64,000 bases of DNA from Desulfovibrio ferrophilus (GTDB taxonomy: Bacteria > Desulfobacterota > Desulfovibrionia > Desulfovibrionales > Desulfovibrionaceae), in NCBI RefSeq assembly GCF_003966735.1, contig NZ_AP017378.1, positions 1,473,501 to 1,537,500 of the forward strand. Direction: 5' to 3'. The position numbers and the translations under genes were made by a program. Under the pieces are notes generated by a model that worked only from the letters and a program-made list of their open reading frames with translations, did no database searches and had not been told where the DNA came from. Positions 45,550 through 53,863 of this stretch are shown one piece after another; the first letter of the stretch is position 1; each line of letters starts with the position of its first letter.

Positions 45550-46577
45550 ACGCTGGGGGTGGTTACAGGCACACGGGTACCGAGGCGCTTGATCTTGATG
45601 TGATCAATCTCGTCCAGACGGCCCAACAGCCAACGCAGGTTCTCGTTATTCAGCATAAAGGCATCGCCACCGGTAATCAGCACGTCGCGGATTCGATCAT
45701 TGGCGGCAATATAGTCCAGAGCCTCGCCGTAGGCCTTCTTGGAGAAGGTACGATCGGACTTGCCGATATGAGCAATGCGCAGACAATGCGTACAGTACAT
45801 GGCGCAGATATTGGTCACCTTGACAGCCACGACCCGTGGATAGAATTGGTCGATCAGGCGCGCGGGGGAATGGTCGGAGGCCACAGGGGGCAGTTCCACG
45901 CCCACATTGTCCACCATCTCTGCGGTGGGCACGGCCTGCAGCAATACCGGATCGTTGGCAACACCGGGCTGAATCAGGCTGGCGTAGTAGGGGGTCAAAC
46001 GCATGCGATATTTTTCGGTAATGCGGGTCACGTCCCGAATGGCATCAGCCGGGAGATCAATACACTTGGCCAGAGTCTCCACGTCGTTGATGGCATTGCC
46101 GAGCTGACCACTGAAAGAATTCCAGGTGGCGTCATCCAGATTCAGGGCTTTCTTGATGCGGGCCTGATTCTCCAGAATTTGATCCCACAATTCGATACCG
46201 CTGGGAGCCTCTTCGGTTTTGGCGGAGAGATATTCTTCCACACGGGGATTAGCCTGTGCCATTACTTCCAATGCACGGCCCACACGACCGCCCACGGTGA
46301 CACAATGCTCATCGATCTCTACATGCTTGGAACACAGGGCAAGCAGTTGCTCACGGGAAAAGCCCAGGCCCTCGAAGCCGACGCCGGCTTCACCCTTGGC
46401 GTCCTTCAGGGCACTGAAGAACCGGACAATGGGGGCCGTACCCTCGCCTTGTTCAGCCGCTTCGTGCAATTCGGTCAACTTCTCGACCAACCCGGCCGGA
46501 GCGTTACCGCCCCCGGAAATCTCCTGCAGCAGATCCTTGGTAAAACCGTCCAGGCCTGCTTGGTTGTCCAGCGCCAC
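45546..46577 (-). CDS. N-terminal half of a KamA-family radical SAM aminomutase (frameshifted)
   Basis: A 343-residue frame. The first 235 or so residues are a helical extension, roughly 145 longer than in lysine 2,3-aminomutase. The radical SAM cluster motif CAMYCTHC (Cys258, 262, 265) binds the 4Fe-4S cluster, followed by DVLITGGDAFML and KRLGTRVPV. It ends early at TTPSV because one C is missing from the run at 45555-45559. The start is GTG 46577 behind AGGAGGG; ATG 46610 would overlap the upstream gene. Alone it lacks the PLP lysine. Confidence 0.88.
   Translation of the reverse strand: MALDNQAGLDGFTKDLLQEISGGGNAPAGLVEKLTELHEAAEQGEGTAPIVRFFSALKDAKGEAGVGFEGLGFSREQLLALCSKHVEIDEHCVTVGGRVGRALEVMAQANPRVEEYLSAKTEEAPSGIELWDQILENQARIKKALNLDDATWNSFSGQLGNAINDVETLAKCIDLPADAIRDVTRITEKYRMRLTPYYASLIQPGVANDPVLLQAVPTAEMVDNVGVELPPVASDHSPARLIDQFYPRVVAVKVTNICAMYCTHCLRIAHIGKSDRTFSKKAYGEALDYIAANDRIRDVLITGGDAFMLNNENLRWLLGRLDEIDHIKIKRLGTRVPVTTPSV
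45555..45559 (-). other. Frameshift site in the aminomutase gene
   Basis: On the minus strand the reading is ACC ACC CCC AGC GTG TGA. A sixth C would restore ACC ACC CCC CAG CGT GTG, the family sequence TTPQRV. A tRNA-Pro slip of -1 on CCC would also reach the correct frame. Confidence 0.8.
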
Positions 46578-46596
46578 GTGAATCCCTCCTAATGTA

Positions 46597-47985
46597 TTAT
46601 GCATCCGCAATACAGGATGCGAGCTTCTTCTTACCTCGATTCAGAGCCATCTGCATACCTCGTCGCGATGAACTCACTGCCGCCACTCGTCCCATGAACG
46701 TTCCGGGCAACACATCAACATCGGCACCAACATGCTCCAAAACAACATGCCCTCCGGCACCGCCACTGGCGACTCTTTTGAAAAGATCGCGCTCCTTCAG
46801 GCGTTGTGGAAGTTCATCTCTAGTGCGAACACATTGCCCCTCGACCTTATAATTGAACGTCCCCCAATGAATGTCCAACTCAGCTGCACGATGCTGATCG
46901 GGGTAAACGGTGTTCCCGGGGAACCGGTTATCCAGCACAGCCCCAATCTCCAGCGCTGGCAGATTTGCCGCGCCTTCGGGCAACAGGTGCTCCATGGTAC
47001 AGCAATATTCCATGGTCGTACCCTGTTTACGGGGGTTAACCTCGATGAAAAAAATATTACCTTTGGCATCCACGATATAGTCACAGCCAAAAATGCCTCG
47101 GAAACCAAGAGCACCGAGCTTGCGCCCTATGGCGGCAGTATACTCCGCCAGTTGTGTCTGGACGGCAGCGGACAATTGCGAAGGGTAGGTTGAACCTCTG
47201 AACTTGTTTCCATCCACGATGGTCATATCAGCCACGCCAGCAACAAAAACATCGTTCTCGTTCCCCACAACCCCCAGCACCGTGGGGTCCCAGACATGGG
47301 GCTTGTAGGCGCTGACCAGATATTTCCCGCCCGGGTCCGTAAACTTACACTCGGCGTCCTCGATTCTATGCACGACCTTGGAGGAGACTCCGCCAGCGCT
47401 GTAGTCGCAGGAGACGAAGACTCCATGCGGACTGCGCTTGGCAAAATCGGCACAGCACGAGAGCATATCGTCGCGGCCTCGGCAAATCCTGAAATCCACC
47501 ACAGGGGCAATCTCTTTGAACGTTTCATACTGCCAGGTCTTGTCATTCAGTTGGTGAACCAAGGCGGGGTCCGGCCCCAGCAGGGTGACTCCATCCATCT
47601 CCTGAAGCAGAAACTCGGGGCGTGATTCGAACATCCAGACGTAGACCCCGTCCTGTCGTTCACGCAATAGTCGCACCAACGACTTCACATAACGGCTGGC
47701 AGAAACATGAGCGACAAAAGGCCCCACGCTCACCCGCTCAGCCTCGCCGCGCTGTGAGATCACGCGCGGGCGTTTGGCCCAGGGGTTGATCACCACCACA
47801 TTATCATAAGGATATTGGCGCAAAATATCTGGACAGATGCCAATGGGTCTGACTGGTCGTCCAAGTCGGCGCTCAAGCCCCTGGCTGACAAATTCGCTCA
47901 GTCCAAAGGCCTTGATCTCACCAATATACAAAAAATAATCAACACCCGACTCCAGCCGGATATTTTCAAAACAGACGTGTTCCAT
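46597..47985 (-). CDS. ATP-grasp ligase
   Basis: A 462-residue ATP-grasp protein. An N-terminal domain of about 150 residues precedes the ATP-binding core, which has VSCDYSAGGVSSKVV as the flexible loop and a magnesium-binding GCDYIVDAKGNIFFIEVNPRKQGTT. Such enzymes join a carboxylate to an amine or thiol through an acyl phosphate. The substrate is unknown. It is the first gene of an operon with the split aminomutase (19 bases downstream) and M20 peptidase. Ribosome-binding site AGAGAGG. An inverted repeat lies 52 bases upstream. Confidence 0.85.
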   Translation of the reverse strand: MEHVCFENIRLESGVDYFLYIGEIKAFGLSEFVSQGLERRLGRPVRPIGICPDILRQYPYDNVVVINPWAKRPRVISQRGEAERVSVGPFVAHVSASRYVKSLVRLLRERQDGVYVWMFESRPEFLLQEMDGVTLLGPDPALVHQLNDKTWQYETFKEIAPVVDFRICRGRDDMLSCCADFAKRSPHGVFVSCDYSAGGVSSKVVHRIEDAECKFTDPGGKYLVSAYKPHVWDPTVLGVVGNENDVFVAGVADMTIVDGNKFRGSTYPSQLSAAVQTQLAEYTAAIGRKLGALGFRGIFGCDYIVDAKGNIFFIEVNPRKQGTTMEYCCTMEHLLPEGAANLPALEIGAVLDNRFPGNTVYPDQHRAAELDIHWGTFNYKVEGQCVRTRDELPQRLKERDLFKRVASGGAGGHVVLEHVGADVDVLPGTFMGRVAAVSSSRRGMQMALNRGKKKLASCIADA

Positions 47986-48036
47986 AGGGCCTCTCTAGCT
48001 TTGTTCCAACCGTGATATGGACTGCCCGGTCGGAAC

Positions 48037-48063
48037 GCAACCCCGACAGGACAGTGGGGTTGC
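48037..48063. repeat. Inverted repeat in the ATP-grasp leader
   Basis: GCAACCCC and GGGGTTGC are perfect 8-bp arms with an 11-base spacer, 52 bases upstream of the ATP-grasp start. It could be an operator or a leader RNA hairpin. Confidence 0.6.
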
Positions 48064-48196
48064 CCCCCCGGTCCGGTTTTGGCCCAAAGACAAGTACCGG
48101 ACGCCACTGCATTGGTATTTCACAGTTTTTCATCGATTATCTTCAAATTCAATTGGAGAACGCCCAAGAAGACCCCTTCCAAAGTGGCGTACGGGA

Positions 48197-48221
48197 GTGC
48201 CGATAATCAAATCATCGGCAC
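48197..48221. repeat. Inverted repeat in the divergent region
   Basis: GTGCCGAT and ATCGGCAC are perfect 8-bp arms around a nine-base AT-rich spacer, without a T run. This is typical of a dimeric regulator site. Confidence 0.6.
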
Positions 48222-48610
48222 CAATCAGCTTGAATCATGTATAAAAAAGGGCCAATATTTCAACCCTGCAGACCTCAAAAAATCGACAAATTGGCCGACA
48301 AAACGATGCGATCACGATCATTACAAGTTACATTATTCGTATTTCCTCTGCCAAATTTTCACCAAATTGTTCACGATCACACATCAAAATTCACTTCTCA
48401 TCGCCATGAAAAATGAGTCAACCATCCGCGATCAAAATTTATGCAAGCGACTACACCGCTCTCTCAACACGAGCACTATCCATCCATACATACCACCGCA
48501 TCCTCTTACATATCACCGAAAAACGTTCGGTAATTCCAACAAACAAGCAATCAAATATCGAGCCAAAGCACTGACGACTAATCCAAATTTATCAGAACAA
48601 CATTGCTTTT

Positions 48611-48625
48611 TGGCAACAGATTTGC
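48611..48625 (+). promoter_or_regulatory. Candidate sigma-54 promoter of the TRAP transporter operon
   Basis: TGGCAA-CAGAT-TTGC differs from the consensus TGGCAC-N5-TTGC at one base and keeps the invariant GG and GC ten bases apart. It lies 160 bases before the binding-protein gene. Confidence 0.55.
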
Positions 48626-48784
48626 TAACCATTTTGCTTCAATAGGACGATTTCCACCCGTCATATCCTGCTGTAAACGAAGGATCGTACATGGGGAATC
48701 ATCCCGGGGGCTTTCCTCGGGACTCTGTTTTAGGCCAGCCCATGGGGGGACGGCCAAAGTTTTTAACAAGGACAGGAGGCTAGA

Positions 48785-49765
48785 ATGCGGAGAACTCTCT
48801 CTCTCGTAGCGGTCATGATCCTCGGCCTGGCTCTGTGCGGCTTCGCTCCGGCGCCCGCCCAGGCCAAGACCACTTTCGTGACCATCGGAACCGGCGGCAT
48901 CACTGGTGTGTATTACCCCACTGGCGGCGCCATCGCCCGTATCGTCAACAAAAAGAAAGACCAGTACGGCATTCGCTGCACCGTTGAATCCACCGGTGGC
49001 TCCGTATTCAACGTGAACGCCGTCATGGCCGGCGACCTCGAGTTCGGCGTTGTCCAGTCCGACCGCCAGTACCAGGCCATCAATGGCATGGCTGAATGGG
49101 AAGGCAAAGCTCAGAAAAAACTGCGCGCCGTATTCTCCATCCACCCCGAGACCGTGACTCTGGTCGCTGCCGAAGATGCTGGCATCAAGAACATTGCCGA
49201 CGTCAAAGGCAAAGTTATCAACATCGGTAACCCCGGTTCCGGCCAGCGCCAGAACTCCATCGATGCCCTCGAAGCCGCCGGTATCAATTTCGAAACGGAC
49301 ATCAAGGCTGAAGGTATCAAAGCCGCTGAAGCTCCTGGCCTGTTGCAGGACGGCCGTATTGACGCATTCTTCTACACCGTTGGTCATCCCAACGGCTCCA
49401 TGAAAGAAGCCACTGCTGGCGCACGCAAGGTTCGCTTCGTGTCCATCACCGGCGCTGGCGTTGACAAGCTCATCAAGGCTAAGCCTTACTACGCCAAGGC
49501 TTTTGTTCCTATGAAGAACTACCCCGCTGCTGTGAACAAGGAAGACGTGGACACCTTTGGCGTGAAGGCCACCTTCGTGACCTCCGCCGACGTGCCTGAC
49601 GAAGTTGTTTACGCCGTGACCAAGGAAGTTTTCGAGAACTTCGAAGACTTCAAGAAGCTGCACCCCGCGTACGCAGTGCTGACCAAGAAGGCCATGCTTG
49701 AAGGCCTGTCCGCACCGATTCACCCCGGTGCCATGAAGTATTACAAGGAAGCTGGCCTGATGTAG
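48785..49765 (+). CDS. TRAP transporter solute-binding protein, TAXI family
   Basis: A 326-residue periplasmic binding protein. A signal peptide (residues 1-27, ending AQA) is followed by the TAXI signature FVTIGTGGITGVYYPTGGAIARIVN. Further family landmarks are GDLEFGVVQSD, GKVINIGNPGSGQR and DGRIDAFFYTVGHPNGS. TAXI proteins carry organic acids such as glutamate or dicarboxylates to the permease; the ligand here is unknown. Strong ribosome-binding site AGGAGGC. A hairpin after the gene probably raises its yield over the permease. Confidence 0.94.
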   Translation: MRRTLSLVAVMILGLALCGFAPAPAQAKTTFVTIGTGGITGVYYPTGGAIARIVNKKKDQYGIRCTVESTGGSVFNVNAVMAGDLEFGVVQSDRQYQAINGMAEWEGKAQKKLRAVFSIHPETVTLVAAEDAGIKNIADVKGKVINIGNPGSGQRQNSIDALEAAGINFETDIKAEGIKAAEAPGLLQDGRIDAFFYTVGHPNGSMKEATAGARKVRFVSITGAGVDKLIKAKPYYAKAFVPMKNYPAAVNKEDVDTFGVKATFVTSADVPDEVVYAVTKEVFENFEDFKKLHPAYAVLTKKAMLEGLSAPIHPGAMKYYKEAGLM

Positions 49766-49772
49766 TTTCCTT

Positions 49773-49810
49773 TGCGGCCGGACCTTCGGGTTCGGCCGCA
49801 TCATTTTTTT
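49773..49810 (+). terminator. Partial terminator between binding protein and permease genes
   Basis: A TGCGGCCG / CGGCCGCA stem with an inner GACC/GGGT pairing is followed by seven T bases. Because permease genes continue beyond, some read-through is expected. Confidence 0.8.
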
Positions 49811-49923
49811 CGCATTTTTCAGGGGGCACACCCCATTTGAGCGCGATGCATGGGTATGGGTAGATGCACCGCCCACCAGTTTACATTCACAGGCTACACC
49901 ACAATCCGGAGCGTCCAGATTCC

Positions 49924-52095
49924 ATGGAAAAGGTAAAAAAACACTCCAAGGATAAGAAAGCATCCTACGAGGATAACGACATCAAGGGCGTCGAATACGC
50001 CAAGGAGTTGGCCGAGGCCGAACACGGTCTCCAAGGTGAAGCCGCAGGCATCACCGCCAACCTGACCATGCTGGTGGCCATTACATGGTCCCTGTTCCAA
50101 CTTTCCATTGCCAGCTGGTTGCTTATCGACACCGTCTTCATCCGAGCCATTCACCTGGCCTTCGGCATGTTCCTCATCTTCCTGAACATTCCAATGTTCA
50201 AGTTCACCCCGACATGGAGGCCGGACCTAAGGTTCTTCCTGGCCATGCACCGGGTCACTATCCTTGACTACATCCTAGGAATTCTGGCGGTCATCACAGC
50301 ACTCTACATTTTTATTGATTATGATGGCATTGCCACGCGTTATGGGCAGCCCACCACACGAGACATCGTGATGGGCCTGATGCTTGTCGTGCTGCTGCTG
50401 GAGGCCACACGCCGGGTTATTGGCCCCGCGTTGCCCCTGATTGCCCTCATGTTCGTCGGCTACAGTTTTGTCTCAGAGATGGATTTCATGCCCGAAGTCC
50501 TGCTGCAAAAGGCTGTATCCCTGAATCGTTTCGTGGGCCAGATCACCATGTCCACCGAAGGTATTTACGGTATCCCACTGGATGTTTCAGCGACCATTGT
50601 CTTCCTCTTCGTGCTGTTCGGCACGATGCTGGAAAAGGCAGGAGCAGGTAACTTTTTCATTCGCCTGGCCCTATGCCTGCTTGGCGGTTTCAAGGGTGGC
50701 CCGGCCAAAGCCGCCATCCTTGGTTCAGGCCTGACGGGTATGGTCTCCGGCTCATCCATCGCCAACATTGTGACCACCGGAACCTTTACCATCCCGCTGA
50801 TGAAGAAAGTCGGCTACCCTGCGACCAAGGCCGGCGCCATCGAAGTGGCCGCCTCCACTGACGGCCAGTTGGCTCCGCCCATCATGGGTGCAGCGGCGTT
50901 CATTATTGCCGAATACGTCAACGTTCCCTACATCGAAGTGGTCAAGGCTGCTGCAATTCCAGCCTTTGTATCCTACGCCGCACTCCTCTACATCTCGCAC
51001 ATCGAAGCTTCCAAACTGGGCCTGGAAGGCATCCCCCGCAAGGAACTGCCCAAGTTCTTCCCCACGCTCATTTCCGGTCTGCATTTCATGCTGCCTCTGG
51101 GCATGTTGCTCTGGGAACTCATCGTGACCCGGCACAGCCCGGAACTGGCCGCCTTCCGCGCCATCATGGTGCTGGTGGTGATCATGCTGGTCCAGCATCC
51201 GATCCTCGCAATCAGTAAAGGCAAAAAGAACGGTGACACGAGAATCGACCTCAAGTCCTTAAAAGATCCGTTTATTCTGGGCTGCAAGGAACTGATCAAC
51301 TCCCTGGCCGAAGGTGCTCGCAACATGGCCGGAGTAGCCATGGCAACAGCTGCAGCAGGCATCATTGTCGGTATCGTGGCTATGGGACTTGGCGGCCTGA
51401 TCACTCAGGTCATTGACGTGCTCTCGGGCGGAAACATCTTCCTGATGCTTGCCATCACGGCATTTGCCAGCCTGCTGATCGGCATGGGCCTGCCCACTAC
51501 GGCAACCTACATCGTCATGGCTTCGCTGACGGCTCCGGCCATTGTCAGCTTGGGCGGACTGCACAACTTCATCGTGCCGCTCATGGCCGCGCACCTGTTC
51601 TGCTTCTACTTCGGCATCCTGGCGGACGACACGCCACCTGTGGGGCTTGCGGCATACGCCGCAGCGGCCATCGCCGAGGCAGACCCGATACGAACAGGAC
51701 TTCAGGGGTTCATGTACGATATTCGAACAGCCATCCTGCCGTTCATGTTCATCTTCAACACCGAACTGATCCTGCACGGCGTCAATAGCTGGGCACAGGG
51801 CCTGCTGATCTTCGGCATGGCCTGCATCGGCAACTTCGCCTTTGCCTCGGCCACGCAAGGCTGGTTCATCACGCGCAACAGGATATGGGAATTCCCACTG
51901 CTGCTCTGCGTGACATACATCATGATGCAGCCACAATACGTGGCTGAATTCATCGGACTGCCGCATGACCTGCGCTATCTGAGTTACCTTATCGGTCTCA
52001 CTCTGTGGGGTCTGATCTGGCTGATGCAGCGCCCCCGTGCGGCTCAGGACAAACTCACCACGGCGCAAAACAAACTCGTGGCTCAATCCGCATAA
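49924..52095 (+). CDS. TRAP transporter fused permease (4TM/12TM)
   Basis: A 723-residue inner membrane permease joining the small (DctQ-like) and large (DctM-like) subunits, as is usual for TAXI systems. After a charged cytoplasmic N-terminus of about 50 residues, roughly 16 membrane segments follow. The large-subunit signature includes GSGLTGMVSGSSIANIVTTG and the TDGQLAPPIMGAAAFI motif, and ADDTPPVGLAAYAAAAIAEADP marks the second half. ATG 49924 has CGGAGCG upstream; the frame is open to 49864. Transport is driven by an ion gradient. Confidence 0.93.
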   Translation: MEKVKKHSKDKKASYEDNDIKGVEYAKELAEAEHGLQGEAAGITANLTMLVAITWSLFQLSIASWLLIDTVFIRAIHLAFGMFLIFLNIPMFKFTPTWRPDLRFFLAMHRVTILDYILGILAVITALYIFIDYDGIATRYGQPTTRDIVMGLMLVVLLLEATRRVIGPALPLIALMFVGYSFVSEMDFMPEVLLQKAVSLNRFVGQITMSTEGIYGIPLDVSATIVFLFVLFGTMLEKAGAGNFFIRLALCLLGGFKGGPAKAAILGSGLTGMVSGSSIANIVTTGTFTIPLMKKVGYPATKAGAIEVAASTDGQLAPPIMGAAAFIIAEYVNVPYIEVVKAAAIPAFVSYAALLYISHIEASKLGLEGIPRKELPKFFPTLISGLHFMLPLGMLLWELIVTRHSPELAAFRAIMVLVVIMLVQHPILAISKGKKNGDTRIDLKSLKDPFILGCKELINSLAEGARNMAGVAMATAAAGIIVGIVAMGLGGLITQVIDVLSGGNIFLMLAITAFASLLIGMGLPTTATYIVMASLTAPAIVSLGGLHNFIVPLMAAHLFCFYFGILADDTPPVGLAAYAAAAIAEADPIRTGLQGFMYDIRTAILPFMFIFNTELILHGVNSWAQGLLIFGMACIGNFAFASATQGWFITRNRIWEFPLLLCVTYIMMQPQYVAEFIGLPHDLRYLSYLIGLTLWGLIWLMQRPRAAQDKLTTAQNKLVAQSA

Positions 52096-52119
52096 CCTGC
52101 TAGGACAAGGAGATACGCT

Positions 52120-52527
52120 ATGGCAGTTCAGTCAGACGTGATTATCAAAACCGTCCTGCGGTGCGAAAAGTGCGGGGAGTCCTTCTCCGACTCCTTTGAG
52201 CAATGCCCCAAGTGCGGGAGCAGACGCTTTGAAGGATACACCGTGGTCAATCCCATATCCCGACTGCCCATGGAATCCATGCTGCGTTTTGTTGGGCACG
52301 CCATGTGGCTGATGGGCACTGCGATCTGCATTGCCTTTCTGTGGAATACCAACACGAATGATCTTACCCACAACTTGTGGATGATCGCGGCAGGATTCGG
52401 CGTTCTTGGGCTCTCGGTGGTCGCGGCCATCGCCCTCTTCGCCCTTGGAGAAATGCTCAAACGCATCATCCGCGTGCAACGGCGTGTTCGAGCCATGATG
52501 GATGAACACTCCAGCCAGGGCGGTTAA
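52120..52527 (+). CDS. Zinc-ribbon membrane protein of the TRAP operon
   Basis: A 135-residue protein with an N-terminal zinc ribbon (CEKC, then CPKC) at residues 15-32 and two membrane segments at about 58-76 and 86-110. The C-terminal tail is basic. I do not recognise a family. It lies 24 bases downstream of the permease with a good AAGGAG and is followed by a hairpin, so it is the third gene of the transporter operon. A regulatory or assembly role for the permease is plausible but inferred. Confidence 0.82.
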   Translation: MAVQSDVIIKTVLRCEKCGESFSDSFEQCPKCGSRRFEGYTVVNPISRLPMESMLRFVGHAMWLMGTAICIAFLWNTNTNDLTHNLWMIAAGFGVLGLSVVAAIALFALGEMLKRIIRVQRRVRAMMDEHSSQGG

Positions 52528-52546
52528 ACCGCTCCGCAATACCAAT

Positions 52547-52576
52547 ATAGCCCGCCGCCAATAGGCGGCGGGCTAT
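52547..52576. terminator. Hairpin at the end of the TRAP operon
   Basis: ATAGCCCGCCGCC-AATA-GGCGGCGGGCTAT is a 13-bp stem with a tetraloop. A T run is absent. Confidence 0.7.
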
Positions 52577-52721
52577 CACGACTCAATCATAAGACCCTCA
52601 GTTTTGGGTCCCGGTTCAAGAATCTACATCTGCTCTGCTCTGCCATCCCGCCCCCTGAACTCTTCTCCGGGATGGACCATAGAACCAGGACATCCGTGCA
52701 CCCCAACCAAGGAGACGCGCG

Positions 52722-53219
52722 ATGGCCATACAAATCACACGCATCCTCGCCATAGCATTCGCAGTCCTGCTGCTTGCCCACGCATCCCTGTCTGCTGGTG
52801 ACCGTTTTACCGACAATGAAGACGGTACCATCAGCGACCATGAGCTTGGATTGATGTGGTCCAAAATCGATAATCAGGGGAATGTCACCTGGCAGGATGC
52901 CCAGCGCTGGGTCCGATTCACCTTTCCCACCACCATTCTGGCCCAGTATGACGATTGGCGCCTGCCAACCACCGAGGAACTGGCCAGCTTATATAACGAC
53001 AGCAAATACTACGATGGCTACGAATCCGACTGCGGAGCAGAGGTCAAAATCGTCAGGCAATTCGATTTATCCTGCGCCTGGGTCTGGGCTGCGGAAGAGG
53101 CCCCTGTCACAGCAAGGCTCTATGACTTCCGCAAAGGGCAAACCTACATGGATCGCAAGGCCAAAAAACGTGGATACCGGGCACTGGCCGTGCGCCCACT
53201 CGGGCCAAACAAAAAGTAA
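52722..53219 (+). CDS. Exported DUF1566 (Lcl C-terminal-like) protein
   Basis: A 165-residue exported protein with a signal peptide (residues 1-25) and a DUF1566 domain: FTDNEDGTISDHELGLMWSK at the start, DWRLPTTEELASLYN in the middle and RGYRALAVRPL at the end. In some bacteria the domain occurs in adhesion-related proteins and lipoproteins; the function here is unknown. Ribosome-binding site AAGGAG. It stands alone after the TRAP operon. Confidence 0.87.
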   Translation: MAIQITRILAIAFAVLLLAHASLSAGDRFTDNEDGTISDHELGLMWSKIDNQGNVTWQDAQRWVRFTFPTTILAQYDDWRLPTTEELASLYNDSKYYDGYESDCGAEVKIVRQFDLSCAWVWAAEEAPVTARLYDFRKGQTYMDRKAKKRGYRALAVRPLGPNKK

Positions 53220-53271
53220 CCGCTTAGGCAAGATGCCATCGATAAATTCTTGTGCCTGCACATACGCAAGA

Positions 53272-53574
53272 TCATGAGAACTCGATGGATATTGTTTCGT
53301 CATCATTTTCAATCAAATCATACTGACCTTTCGGGGTCACGGTCAGACCGCGGCAAACGCCACCTCTGATGATGGCTGAGGCAAGCCGTTGCCGTTCTGC
53401 GTCCTTACACTGGGTATTGAAATACAAATCCACAAATGCCCCCTGCCCCGTGAATTGAAACAAAAAAGCATTATGCCCCACAAAAACCAGATCATCGTAG
53501 GCATAACTCACTTCCTGTCCCAAATCCTCGAGGAGATCCTTTATCAACCCAAGAGGTCGTACCGGTGTATCCAT
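53272..53574 (-). CDS. Hypothetical small protein
   Basis: A 100-residue protein, mostly beta with a short N-terminal helix (PLGLIKDLLEDLG). The sequence VSYAYDDLVFVGHNAFLFQFTGQG and an acidic C-terminus suggest a small compact fold. It is unrecognised. ATG 53574 has AAGGAG at nine bases; the frame is open to 53625. About 290 bases of gene-free DNA lie upstream. Confidence 0.75.
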   Translation of the reverse strand: MDTPVRPLGLIKDLLEDLGQEVSYAYDDLVFVGHNAFLFQFTGQGAFVDLYFNTQCKDAERQRLASAIIRGGVCRGLTVTPKGQYDLIENDDETISIEFS

Positions 53575-53863
53575 TGTCTGTCTCCTTGAATGGTTTGATG
53601 ACAGCGTTGGTATTACTCGAATCATGCCAAAATATGAGTTTCACCAAGACAACGCCCCTCCAAGCCCCATGATCATCCTAACATCCTAGAAAAACACACC
53701 ATCTAAGAGCCAACAAAGCAGGATAGAACGTCGACTGAACCAACAGCAAGAGCCACCCGCCACAAAAACAGACATATTGGTAGGCCACGCCTCAAAACAA
53801 CCTACAAAAGTGTTGGTCGTACTGCTCTTGCCCCCCGAGCATGATGCAAGCTACAACCTCGCC

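Larger units (their letters stand above)
47986..48784. other. AT-rich divergent regulatory region
   Basis: About 800 bases without a credible gene, clearly richer in A and T than the flanks. It separates the ATP-grasp operon from the TRAP transporter. It holds two perfect inverted repeats (48037-48063 and 48197-48221) and a sigma-54-like promoter at 48611-48625. One long open frame in it (48079-48645) has no ribosome-binding site or protein-like composition. Confidence 0.6.

Noticed and set aside
45600-46592. 330-codon open frame on the plus strand
   Set aside because: Antisense to the radical SAM gene with its CxxxCxxC motif.
48079-48645. 188-codon frame in the AT-rich spacer
   Set aside because: No ribosome-binding site, odd composition and it covers the inverted repeat and sigma-54-like promoter.
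48578-49963. 461-codon open frame on the minus strand
   Set aside because: Antisense to the TAXI binding protein; rich in Gly, Val and His as expected for a shadow of GC-rich coding DNA.
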